Made by a program: the position numbers and the translations under genes. From NCBI GenBank assembly GCA_022495005.1, contig JAGYXB010000462.1, forward strand, positions 219,846 to 283,845: a stretch of DNA of 64,000 nucleotides. The letters are read 5' to 3'. Positions within the stretch are counted from its first letter, which is position 1. Each line of letters opens with the position of its first letter. Source of the DNA: Rhyacophila brunnea. Lineage: Eukaryota; Arthropoda; Insecta; Trichoptera; Rhyacophilidae. Positions 1 to 9,845 of the stretch are shown here, piece by piece. Below the pieces are notes generated by a model. The model made no database searches. It saw only the letters and a list, made by a program, of their open reading frames with translations, and was not told the DNA's origin.

Positions 1-1
1 A

Positions 2-142
2 TCATATCACGTGTATTATATCAAATCTTGTGACATTGTCAATGTTATCAATGGAATCCAGTTTTTACTCTTGGCAGACGATTTAAAATTATATGTGTCA
101 ATTCACAGTGAATTAGATTGTCACATATTACAAAATAACTAG
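2..142 (+). pseudogene. Jockey-like LINE reverse transcriptase fragment
   Basis: One open frame runs in from the window edge and ends at a TAG near 140. It carries the RT catalytic motif as LLADDLKLY (codons about 65-91), preceded by DIVNVINGIQ and followed by an SELDCHILQNN-like stretch. The same order (DDIVKVITN, FADDLKLF, LQSDL) occurs in the larger LINE at 3.8-5.7 kb, but on the opposite strand, so this is a second insertion of a related element. Only the palm motif C area is present, so the piece cannot encode an enzyme. The rest may lie upstream of the window. Confidence 0.75.
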
Positions 143-984
143 TGGAACTTTTTTATATTATAATAAGTGAACGTAATTCCATAAACAACGTTTTTTGTGT
201 AATTGAATTTGATCAAATTATATACCTACCTACAATATATTATAATATACTATTATACTATCATTAAAATGTCAATACGATATAATAAAATATTGTATTT
301 ATTTAAAAAAAATAATAATTATTTGAATAAGTATATATATAATAATATTATAGTAAGTAGAATATTATATTCTTATAATATGTAAATGAATTTTTGTCTA
401 GCGATTTTTTTCATCTGGCAATTTAATCATACTTGCAACTTATTATGGTAACTTACTGCCATCTGGTTGGAATTGACCAAAGTTTTTAGTAACAGATTTT
501 TAGAAAATCATGGTAGATAAATATAAATAGATGGCGTAAAAGTCACATTATATGTGTTATTTAGGCCAAAGACATCGCCTTAAAGACAGCTTAATTCACT
601 TCACATCAAATGAGATCGCATTATTAAACTGTTCATCAGCAGAAATCAAATTCATATAAAATTTATACTATAGGCTTGTATTACATACACATTCTATAAT
701 CACGATTAGATAATTACCTATCTAAAATAATATTGATACAACATTATGTAGTTTTTATGTAACAAGAGTGATTACTTTGTCAGTACCTACCTTCTATTCT
801 CTTTGTAGAGCATTCCAATTTTTGCATCATATTATTATCTTTCTGCAATTGAGCTTGTAAAATTGTAATTATAAGCTTATAAATGCTGATCATCTTAACT
901 ATCATTGTGTTTTTTAATGTTTATTGTGGATATGAGTTTAATTACCGATTAATAAACATAGATGATTATATTTTATTGACAACA
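143..984. other. AT-rich intergenic DNA with one LTR-like repeat
   Basis: Very AT-rich DNA (TATA/TAATA runs at 220-390) without a credible coding frame. The only recognisable item is the repeat at about 430-605, listed separately. The short ORF at 203-385 is low-complexity Tyr/Asn/Ile and is best explained by base composition. Confidence 0.6.
430..605 (+). repeat. Diverged short LTR-like repeat (copy 1)
   Basis: Shares ordered blocks with the reverse complement of 25238-25399: TTACTGCCATCTGGTT, GACCAAAG, ATGGCGTnnAAGTCACAT and GCCAAAGACATCGCCTTAAA. At the 25 kb copy the block ends next to a primer-binding-like sequence, so I read both as ends of one short-LTR family. No internal region follows here, so this would be a solo or truncated end. 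Confidence 0.5.
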
Positions 985-1205
985 TAAATCATGAAACATA
1001 AGTAGAAGTACGTCTGAATTGAACTCAGTTACGTTAATTAATACGAGGTGTCATGATTGCATTTTAATATATTTGGAAAGTTAAAATAAGTATGTACATC
1101 CCCAACATTGTAATATTTAGTTTAAAAATTTAAATAATCGTGGTGCGAATCTGCATTTTTTCTAAATGGTTGGCTTTTGATCGATATAAAAAAATGTATA
1201 ACTCC

Positions 1206-2906
1206 CAGTGACGTCCCGTGGGGGTAGGCAGATTGAGCGTCGCTTGGGGGCGGCAGATACTCGAAGGGCGGCAAATCGAGGAGAATCATTTGGTATTATA
1301 TAGAAATAGCTACCTAAACTTAGTTATATTATAACCAGAGCTTTGGAGATGTTTTGTTCCGGATGCTTTTTTTTATTATTATCCAGTCGGTACTCGCAGC
1401 GATTTTAGTATGATGTCACCACGCTCAGCTAGAGATTTTTTTATTTTATTTTTGACTGCTCGGTTTCGTATACAAATGCTAATAAACTTGGCGCCTATAC
1501 ACATTATGAATATTTTTATAAATGTAAAACATCACAAACGAATAATAAATCAGTCATAATAATATAATGTCATTTACTCAGATTAAAGAGTTCCTTTCAT
1601 AACAGTGGTAGGTATACTGCGCAAAAACCAATAATTATGTCGCGCCATAGTTATTAGAAGAAAATAATATTATATATTATAATATCAACGTTGGTAACGA
1701 AACAAGGAGAATTTATGGTAGAGATTTATAGGTAGGTAGGTACATACCGTATTTTTTAATTTATCCAAATATTTTTGCCAGTCATTCGCGAGATTTAAAA
1801 GTTGCCGGATGTACCTATTGCAAATAGATACCTATTCATAATGATTATTAATCCTTATTGACATTTGACATAATCAATTAGTATTCGTGCATATAATAGG
1901 TATTTACGTTAAGTACCAGCTAATTGTAATAAAAATGTACACTAGTAGGTATCTACCTAGATTATATCATATTTATCGTGCTGTGAATACAATACTGTGC
2001 AATACCTTCTTTTAAGTCGTTTTTTTGTAAACATATTTTTTGCTGATAATAGTGTGGATTTGTAGTTTATTTCAATCATCAACGGTTGAATGTTGAGACC
2101 ATTAATTAATAGTGTATTTATGATTAAATTTAGGTTTATATTAAAAAAAGAATGAGGAAAATTATTTTGTTTACATGTTGTAGGGTAAAATAATAGCATA
2201 GAAAAAATGGTGTGAAAATAATACATCTGCGTAGGTATTACTAAATGATGCAAACCAATGTGTCAGACATATTAACCAAATGGAATCTCAGACTCTGGTG
2301 ATTTGGGTAAGTGTCTAACTAATATTATATTTATTCGCTTATTTATTTATTGATATCTAAATTAGATTTTGTATGTTTCAGCTTAGTGGTAGGTGTATAT
2401 TTTATTAGTAATGTATCCAAACCATGGCCCCCACAAGGGGGGGCTGACAGGGCTCTAACCTGGGGCTCGGGCTCGATAAGTGAGATAAACACTTATCACA
2501 AATTTGCTCTAATAGCAAAAAATTCGCCTGCGGCGCTATTTTCCTTCAATAATGATATTATTTAAAATTATGTGGTTACACAATACAATTTATAATTGTG
2601 TAGCGATACTCAAAAACTCCACAATTCAAGTGTATGTATTAAAATATACAAAAAAACACTAAATATACACATCAATTTTAACGCGTACACCATTTGGAAA
2701 ACATTACTATAGAGCGTCACACTGCTTTTAACCTTAGCGATAGGTAGGGGGGGGCAAAGATCCTAACATGGGGCCCGCTTCAGGATGAGGGGGCCATGCT
2801 TCATACAACACATTTCTTCGATATTGGAGTAATGAAAGGATGATAAAAAAATGGGCCGGCATTTTGACGCTGCCTAGGGGCGGCATTTTGTCTAGGGACG
2901 TCACTG
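1206..2906. mobile_element. Non-autonomous hAT-like element with 8-bp target duplication
   Basis: Ends are CAGTGACGTCCC and GGGACGTCACTG, a perfect 12-bp terminal inverted repeat. The flanks are ATAACTCC at 1198-1205 and 2907-2914, a perfect 8-bp duplication as expected for the hAT superfamily. Subterminal GGCGGCA motifs occur near both ends in opposite orientation. No transposase frame is visible in 1701 bp. The element interrupts duplication unit A, and unit B lacks it. A smaller TIR element (2423-2798) sits inside. Confidence 0.85.
2423..2798 (+). mobile_element. CATGGCCCCC-TIR miniature element, copy 1 (nested)
   Basis: Terminal CATGGCCCCC and GGGGGCCATG form a 10-bp inverted repeat. Internal landmarks are TCGCCTGCGGCGCTATTT, a CACACTGCTTTTAACCTTAGCGATAGGTAG block and GGGGCCCGCTTCAGGA. 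These recur at 19751-20159 and 46988-47353 (reverse) and 60897-61229 (same strand). No coding capacity. Superfamily is uncertain. The copy at 19.75 kb suggests a 7-8 bp target duplication. Confidence 0.7.
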
Positions 2907-3646
2907 ATAACTCCAACCGATTTAACTTAAATAAAATAATAATTACTATTTATACTAGTTTTCATATTTTAAAACAATCATATTCAATAAATTACTACCT
3001 TTAAGTAGTTTTAGTACCTACTTAGAGTAGGTACTAAATTTTTCAAAACCAATTGATATTTTGTTCTACCTACCGGATACCAAAATGTTAATCCCTTCTT
3101 ATATACATTATTTACCTCGATTCTAGACAACAATAAATGCTTCGTAAACTGACCATTATCATACATCTTTTTCGGTAAAATTTTATTGTAAATAACAGAT
3201 AAAATAAGTTTTCAAAAAACCCGGTCTAATACCCTTTTAGGTGACCGACGTGCAATAATAATTTATAATCCACAGAACTCGTTTTTGAGAAATATTCAAT
3301 GTACAAAGTAATAATAATATATACCCTTTTATATTATTGCAAACATACTATTAACACGTAGGACGTATCTTTTTATCTTTAACCGAAGTCATATTATTAT
3401 TACAACGAACTTAAGCCGTTTCCAATGTCCCAATTAATTAGTAAGCCTTTCAGAAATTCTCACAATTTCAAAGTGTAATAAAAATGCCTTTTTTCACTTT
3501 CTTGTCATAAATATTATTCCATAATTAGTAAGTATTTAACTAAAAGCATAATAAAATAAACTCTCTTGTATTTGCTAGCTAGATAAGTCCTTTTTTTAAA
3601 TAATAAAATATTTTGAAATTTAAACATAACAATACTGACTAGTTGT

Positions 3647-3647
3647 T

Positions 3648-3679
<32 letters not shown>

Positions 3680-3680
3680 T
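3647..3680 (-). repeat. (TAAA)n tail marking the LINE 3' end
   Basis: On the minus strand this is an (AAAT)/(TAAA) run of about eight units directly downstream of the LINE 3' UTR. Simple-repeat tails of this kind are common at the 3' ends of Jockey/CR1/RTE-type non-LTR elements. It fixes the lower boundary of the retrotransposon. Confidence 0.7.
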
Positions 3681-3841
3681 AAAAAAGAGTATTACGGCAT
3701 TACAGCTTTTGGCCAATGCGCCATAATACATAATACATACAAATATATAAAAATATCTTAATTACAAATAACAACTAATATGACAAGAAAGTGGAAAAGA
3801 CAGCATGTGTAAATATTAAAGAAATATGATAATATATACAA

Positions 3842-5722
3842 TTATAAATTTATCCTATTTAAAACGTCTACAAACATTATATAATTAATAAAAAACAAAT
3901 CAACCTTTATGGTGCCATCAAATAAGCTAATTGCACGATACACAGCATCATGAAACATAACATCTGTCCTGCGACGAGGTATCTTGAAGACCGTGGAGCT
4001 GCGAGTGATATTGGTGGGAACATGAAAATTAATATTTGCCAGTATATGCGGATTGTAAATGAACCCACGAAGAAGTAAAAAGAAATGCTTTAAAAGAACA
4101 ATCACTCTTCGGGTAGACAGGGATTGCATTGATAGCATACCCAGAAGAAAACGAGTCGGGAAATTCATTTTATTGTCATTATCATAAGGAAAGAACCCGT
4201 ATGTTCTTAAGTAGAGAAATCTAAGAAATCTATTGTGGACTCGATCCAGCTTAATTGTGTGCATGAACCTATTAGGACTCCAAATAATGCTGGCATATTC
4301 AAGAATACTCAACACAAATGATACGTATAATGTACGTAGCACTCGGACGTTTTCGAATGATTTTGAAACCCTCATAACAAAACCAAGCATTTTGCTAGAT
4401 CTAGTACTGATGTTAAGAATATGCTGATTGAAAGTGAACTTTGTATCATACAATACTCCCAAATCTTTTATCTCCGTTACCCTACTCAATATTATACCAG
4501 ACAATGTGTATGGGAACAATAAGGTGTGCCTTGAACGATTGAATGAAATAATATTACATTTGGAGGTAGCGAATTCAAGTTTATTTAAGATAGACCATTG
4601 CGAGATAGCATCTAGGTCAGACTGCAACATCGCACAGCATAATGGGGTTTCAATAGTTCGAAAAAGTTTAAGATCATCTGCGAATAGCAAACAAGAAGAA
4701 TTGGTTATAACTTTGACAATATCATCAAAAAATATTAAAAACAAAATTGGGCCAAGATTTGAACCTTGAGGAACGCCAGAGTTTGTTCTAAAAATCCGCG
4801 ATTCATTCCCATGGTAATCAACAAATTGACGGCGATTTTTCAAATAAGAAGCAAAAAAACATATTATACTATATGACGCGCCAAATGTACAAAGCTTTTG
4901 TAATAAAATATCGTGATCAACACGATCAAATGCCTTGGAAATATCTGTGTACACAGAATCAACTTGAATTGACTTATCCATAGAATTTGAAATAAAATTA
5001 TTATACACTATAAGATTTGTTATTGTGGACCGCCTAAGTCGAAAACCATGCTGCGAATCGGAGAGGCGAGAGTCTATTTGACGGTTGATGTTTATATGTA
5101 ATATCGATTCAAATAATTTACATGGAGCCGAAAGAACTGCTATTGGCCTATAGTTAGAGATCTCTGATCTAGATCCCTTTTTATGAAGCGGCCTTAGGCG
5201 GGTTATTTTCCATGCATCAGGAAAAGTGCTGGATGCTATGATTAAATTAAATATATGTTTAAGCGGAAAGGATATATGTTCGTAACAGCCCTTAACCACA
5301 TAAGGTGGCAAGCCATCTGGACCAAATGAACTTTTGGGAGACAAATTTGAAAACCCATATTCCATATCTTTCTCGTCAAAAGCTGAGATTTGAATATCTT
5401 GCGTTGCAGACGAAGGACCAGCAGAATCGGGGTCAAGTAGCGGTTCTATTGAGCTATAAAGTGATTCAAAATGCTTAGCAAATGCATCAGATATAACATG
5501 GTTATCTATAGGATCATTATTCAACGTCATCATGGCATTGTCTTTTGTAGTACTACTGGAACTAAGCGAATGAATATATTTCCAAAAACAATTAGGATCT
5601 GAGACAATATTTCGACCAATCGACGTTAGATATGATTTGTGAGCCGAAGAGATGTCACACTTCAATGAGTTTCTAAGACAGGAAAATTTACTATAATCTG
5701 CAGTCCGTCTATGTTTTTCCAC
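3842..5722 (-). pseudogene. LINE reverse transcriptase (C-terminal part of ORF2)
   Basis: A 626-codon frame encoding the polymerase for target-primed reverse transcription. RT motifs in order: WKITRLRPLHKKGSR and SNYRPIAVLS (about residues 170-195), SQHGFRLRRST (about 225), YTDISKAFDRVDH (about 257-270, first catalytic Asp), SGVPQGSNLGPILFLIF (about 315), and FADDLKLF (about 345, catalytic Asp pair), then the thumb. The C-terminal FVLSILEYASIIWSP and HNRFLRFLY are typical of Jockey/CR1-group ORF2. All catalytic Asp residues are present. The frame differs from the endonuclease frame, which it overlaps at 5662-5722, so one indel separates two halves of an ancestral single ORF2. Both halves are otherwise well preserved. 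Confidence 0.9.
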
Positions 5723-6720
5723 AGTGCATGATAATATGCCTTTGACCTTAGATTATAAATAATTTCTGGCGTAAACCACTTAGGATATGAGTACTTCGGT
5801 AGATGAACGAGCCGGCGAGGGAAACAGGAGTCCAGACTATTATAAAATTTATTATAAAAAATAGCTAATGCCGTGTTTACATCAATTTGTTCATATAAAG
5901 AGGTCCAATCTGTAGTACTCAAAGAATTATACAGCGCTAAAAAATTTCCATTTGAAAAATTCCATTGCGGATTATGCCTATTCAGTGGAGGAATCGACGA
6001 ATCATTTCTGTGCGATACATGCTTAAAAGATAAAATTGTGCAAGTAGAGGGATGATAGACATCTTCAGGAACGAGAGGCTCATCACACGCGCTGACCACC
6101 GTGCAACCAACGTTAGATAGCACCAAATCAAGCGTCCGACCGAGACTATTTTTCACAGAAGAAAATTGTTTTAAATTAAATAAATTATTAAAGCTGGTAT
6201 AATCAGATTCAATTATACCAGCGGAATACAAATTAAAATCTCCCAAAATAATTAGTTTTTTGTTGGGCAGTACCAAATTTTCTATTATGTGAAAAAAGTC
6301 ACTGTATGTAGTCGCTGAGCTGCCGGGAGGGAAGTATACAGCGGCCAAGTACAGTGAACAAAAGTTAAAATTAACTTTACACAAATTAAAATCAAAATCA
6401 TATTCAGTTAAATTTGATCTGGTTGGATATAAAGTTTGTGTGGATAATGCTACCCCATTTCTAATTGCCAGCAAAACGCCCCCACCTCGTCTACCATTTC
6501 GACGGTCTGTTCTATGCACAGAATATTCACTTCCGAACAGCTCATTGGCCGATATGGTGTCGTCGAGCCATGTTTCGCTTAGAGCAATTATCGATGGTCG
6601 GGCACACAATATACCCTCTTTAAATGTATTTACTTTAGTTTTTAGGCCTCTTACATTTTGATAATAAATCTCGCATGACCGAGGTGCGGAAGTTGTTGAA
6701 TGATGCTTATTATAAGCGAG
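5662..6720 (-). pseudogene. LINE AP-like endonuclease (N-terminal part of ORF2)
   Basis: Exonuclease-endonuclease-phosphatase domain that nicks the target DNA. Visible motifs: YYQNVRGLKTK at the N-terminus (codons about 6665-6635), ALSETWLDD, GGVLLAIRN, AAVYFPPGSS and IILGDFNL. The terminal SDH motif is replaced by an EDVYHPS-like stretch. The domain begins well before the first possible TTG at 6609. The open frame reaches back to the UGA at 6721-6723 that ends ORF1 and is in the same frame as ORF1. I see no ATG between that stop and the first conserved motif. The 3' end runs into the frameshift with the RT frame. Confidence 0.85.
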
Positions 6721-8265
6721 TCATGCTGAGGATGGGTGAGGGATTTCAATTGAGTAGTCCGTCATTGATCGCTCCCTCTGCTCCGCATACAGGCGAGCCG
6801 GACATGTTGCACTATGGGTCGGGTGGTCATATGGCCGCTTGTGACGGCGGCAGGCAACGCATTTTGGTGAAGCTTCCTTCACGGGGCAGTCCGCACGGTC
6901 GTGGCCTGGTTCGGCACAGTAAGAACAGGTGACGTCTTTTGCCGAGCATGATTTGGCCATGTGCCCATATAAGTGGCATTTATTGCACTTGGTTACCCCT
7001 AGATAGTTCTGGAGTGGGAAAGAGTCCCACCCCATGTACAGTCTGTCATCTGCAATGAGAGCAGACCACACCGCGGCAGGTACATACGTGATATAATGGC
7101 ATCTGCCAGTCCTGGGACCCGCCTTGTGGCTGAGGCGTACGGCCTGGTAGGCCTCCTCAGATAGACCCGTTTGCTCTCTTGTAGAGTTGTAAATTGCCTC
7201 CCGAAGCTGGGGTTCTGTAGTGGAAGCCGGCATATTAAAAATAATAATGCGAGGCTGCTTTTTTCCTGCAAGTTTAACACTCAGAGCAGTCTCTGAGGTC
7301 TCCAGAGCGCTGACGAGACGCTTGGCCTCGTCCTCAGAGCGGGGGTGTACGATAACACCTCCGTTTCTGACGTTTCTAATTTCCGTTATTTGTACCCCAA
7401 TATCCCTGGGGTTAAGGGACTTCTTGATGAGCTCTCTTGTCGTTTCCGATCGTTTTTCTCCTTCTCCCGTAGGGAAAAAGAGGACTCCAGGCCTTGGTGC
7501 TAGCGGCAACAGCGAAGGAAATGCTGACCCGGTGACAGCAGGTGCCGTGAATGGCGCCGCTGCCGGACGCTGCCGCCTTCCTAACGCAGTAGCCCAGGTG
7601 GTATCAATAGTAGGGGCAGTGATGGTAGGCTCCTTATTGATTTGTAATGTGGCAGTTTTGAGAGTTTTCGTCTGCTCTCTTAAATCAGCAATGGCCAGGT
7701 TTTGATTTTCAATGCTTAATTGCTTATCACGAAGTTGAATCTGCAGGCCCTTAATCTCGCATTCCTGCGCTACGACTTTTATCTCCAGCTTGGCCATGCA
7801 CAAATTCTGCCTTCCAACAGCCTCGGAAAGGCTTAGTAGGGCATTATGTAGCTTATCTTTAGAGTCAGCCCTAAGGGAGGAGTGCACTTCATGTAAGCAC
7901 GTTTGTATGTCATCATAGATGACATTATTTTCAGGCTCGGTTGTGGTGTCCGATACTGCTGAATCTATAACGACGTTGCAGTCGCTTTCGACATCCGACG
8001 TACTCGGAGGTGCAGGCTGGTGGCTTCTTTGTTTGGTTTTCTTTTGCTTTGGCTCTCTTTCTCCATCTTCAGCAGTAGAGGCCTTATCTTGTTGTGATTT
8101 GGGGCTCTTCGGCGAGCGTTCCTTTTTTGACCGCTCGCGTACGCGTGTTCCGATTCCTGAAGCAGTTTTTGCAGGGCTTGGAATGTCCGGTAGCGATTCC
8201 CCACGAGGAGGGGCCCATGATTTAAATGTCTGAACGGTTGCTACCTTAGGATTTTGCAAGATCAC
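6721..8265 (-). pseudogene. LINE ORF1, gag-like nucleic-acid chaperone with zinc knuckles
   Basis: A 514-codon frame: basic, Ser/Lys-rich N-terminus (residues 40-90), a predicted coiled-coil around 130-210 (Glu/Gln/Lys-rich with Leu spacing), an RRM-like middle with PRIIIFNMPAS, and three C-terminal knuckles: CNKCHLYGHMAKSC (427-440), CSYCAEPGHDRADC (447-460) and a wider Cys/His cluster (469-488). ORF1 proteins of this layout bind element RNA. The listed frame opens at a GTG with a TAA directly upstream. An ATG at about 8302 in another frame leads into a TAA near 8263, which suggests a small indel near the true start. Its UGA stop is in frame with the endonuclease. Confidence 0.85.
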
Positions 8266-8698
8266 TTAGTTTTACCGGAGTGTAGGTCATTATAACTAAA
8301 CACAAAGTACGATATTAAATTGTTGCCTTAATCCATAATAATAATAAGAAATTACAAAATTACAATATTAAACTATCCCGTTTATTTATTAACTACAAAA
8401 TCGTTATTATTAATAATTATTATAAATATAAGATGAACTAAATCGAAACAATTTGTACAACGTTAACAAATTTTTATGAAACACCAAATTTAATTACTAG
8501 CTTAACACTAATTTAACGATTTATAATGATCTTTTATGAGCGAAATAACTAATTAAGCAAAGCAATTATTTGTAATTAGACGGCGACATAAATTTATTGA
8601 AAACACGTCTGTTCACGCCGAAGACTAATTTAATCGAAATGTGTCATGCTGTACTGAACATAAAATAATGTTTTGAAGTTAAAATATAATATTTAAGG

Positions 8699-8930
8699 TC
8701 TAGGCTTAAGCATCGGCCTATAACATCGTGAGTCCCGAGTTCAAATTATGGGTCTGAAAAATAGATAAATATGGTTTTTCAATTTGTACTTGGAGTCAGA
8801 GTATGTACCTAATAGGTTGAGCAAGTGGCTGAGATCCATTTCTCGTAAAAACAAAACCTGTTTATATAAACCTCCAATCTGTGGGAGACCATATTATAAT
8901 TATGATCTCATTAGGATCAAACATGATCGG
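8699..8930 (+). mobile_element. tRNA-derived SINE insertion
   Basis: A 232-bp insertion relative to duplication unit B (AATATTTTAGGTAGG at about 11035). Flanking 10-bp repeats are ATATTTAAGG (8689-8698) and ATATTTTAGG (8931-8940). The 5' head resembles a tRNA gene: TAGGCTTAAGCATCGG as a degenerate A box, and CCCGAGTTCAAATTATGGG as a T-arm/B-box region. The body is AT-rich and unrelated to tRNA. These are the hallmarks of a Pol III SINE mobilised by LINE machinery. Confidence 0.7.
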
Positions 8931-9845
8931 ATATTTTAGGTGGGTACGTTTTTAATTGCAAAACGATTTGTTTTAATGTGAGTGTGATAAGTAGTAATAT
9001 TTAATTAAATATGTCATTTTCTGCTGAGTATTTATTTAAATTAAGTTTATTTATAATTACAAACTAGTTTTTACTCATCTAAATAATTGAAACAGTGAAT
9101 TATTATAATGATATATCCATATCGTTTTCTATTAGATATTTGTTTTATATCAAATAATATAATAATTTCAAATCTAAACATGACCTACAACATTGTTTTT
9201 TGGGTAATTAGAGTAAATAGCCGAAAATAGTTGAAGAAAGCATGTGGATGTCTTTATTTTGCGGTGTATTGAAATTGGCTGATGAATCAAAATTAATATT
9301 TAAACACTATTACTGAGTAGTTTTTTTAAGTACCTACTTATATTAGTACAAAATAATTCTTTTCTATTTTGTTTGTTTTTTATTCAATAATATAATATTT
9401 TCACATTCCAACACAATTCTAGTGAGTAGCTTTTTAACTAAAAATGCATTTACCTACTGCAAATTCCAATATTTTCCGAAGATAAACCAATATATTTTTC
9501 GAAACTAATGTGATACGTCAATATAAACCATGCCGTATATTTGGATCTCCGTTAAAGACTGTTATCGCAAGTATAATGACCTTCTTATTCGTAAAATAAA
9601 ACGCAGTACACTTTTTTTATTGATATATGACTATACTCCTCGGATATTTATGTGAACACAAATTTGGTCGATGCGATATGTAGATATAGAGCGCCATTGT
9701 CAAAAACCTAACTTTGTCAATTTTTATGCTAGAGACCTGAAATTTTTACAGCACATGCACAAAAAATATGATATTATAAAAAGCTAATAAAATTTAAAAC
9801 GCTATTTTTAGACTTATAATGGTTTTTCTAGGGCACATCGATATA

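Larger units (their letters stand above)
3647..8600 (-). mobile_element. Jockey-like non-LTR retrotransposon, almost full length
   Basis: Order on the minus strand: ORF1 (gag-like, three zinc knuckles), AP-like endonuclease, reverse transcriptase, C-terminal domain, short 3' UTR and TAAA tail. The 5' boundary is not sharp. ORF1 begins at about 8265-8310, and alignment of the flank to duplication unit B resumes by about 8610, so the 5' end lies between those points. Breaks: a shift near the ORF1 start, a UGA between ORF1 and the endonuclease, and a frameshift between endonuclease and RT. No target duplication could be fixed. Confidence 0.85.
985..9845. repeat. Segmental duplication unit A (interrupted)
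   Basis: Blocks at about 990-1200, 2915-3630, 8600-8695 and 8931-9845 align in the same order with about 9850-11965. Examples are GAACTCAGTTACGTTAATTA (about 1020) against GAGCTCAGTTACGTTAGTTA (about 9880), and long matches at 9480-9840 against 11565-11955. The gaps in the alignment coincide with the hAT element, the LINE and the SINE listed below. Unit A is therefore an old non-coding segment that later received three insertions. Confidence 0.75.

Noticed and set aside
203..385. 60-codon frame rich in Tyr, Asn and Ile
   Set aside because: Pure consequence of AT-rich DNA with few stops in one frame. No motif or context.
4428..4769. 113-codon plus-strand frame opposite the LINE RT
   Set aside because: Shadow of the RT frame, which has the conserved motifs.
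7220..7705. 161-codon plus-strand frame opposite LINE ORF1
   Set aside because: Antisense shadow of the GC-richer ORF1. No independent features.
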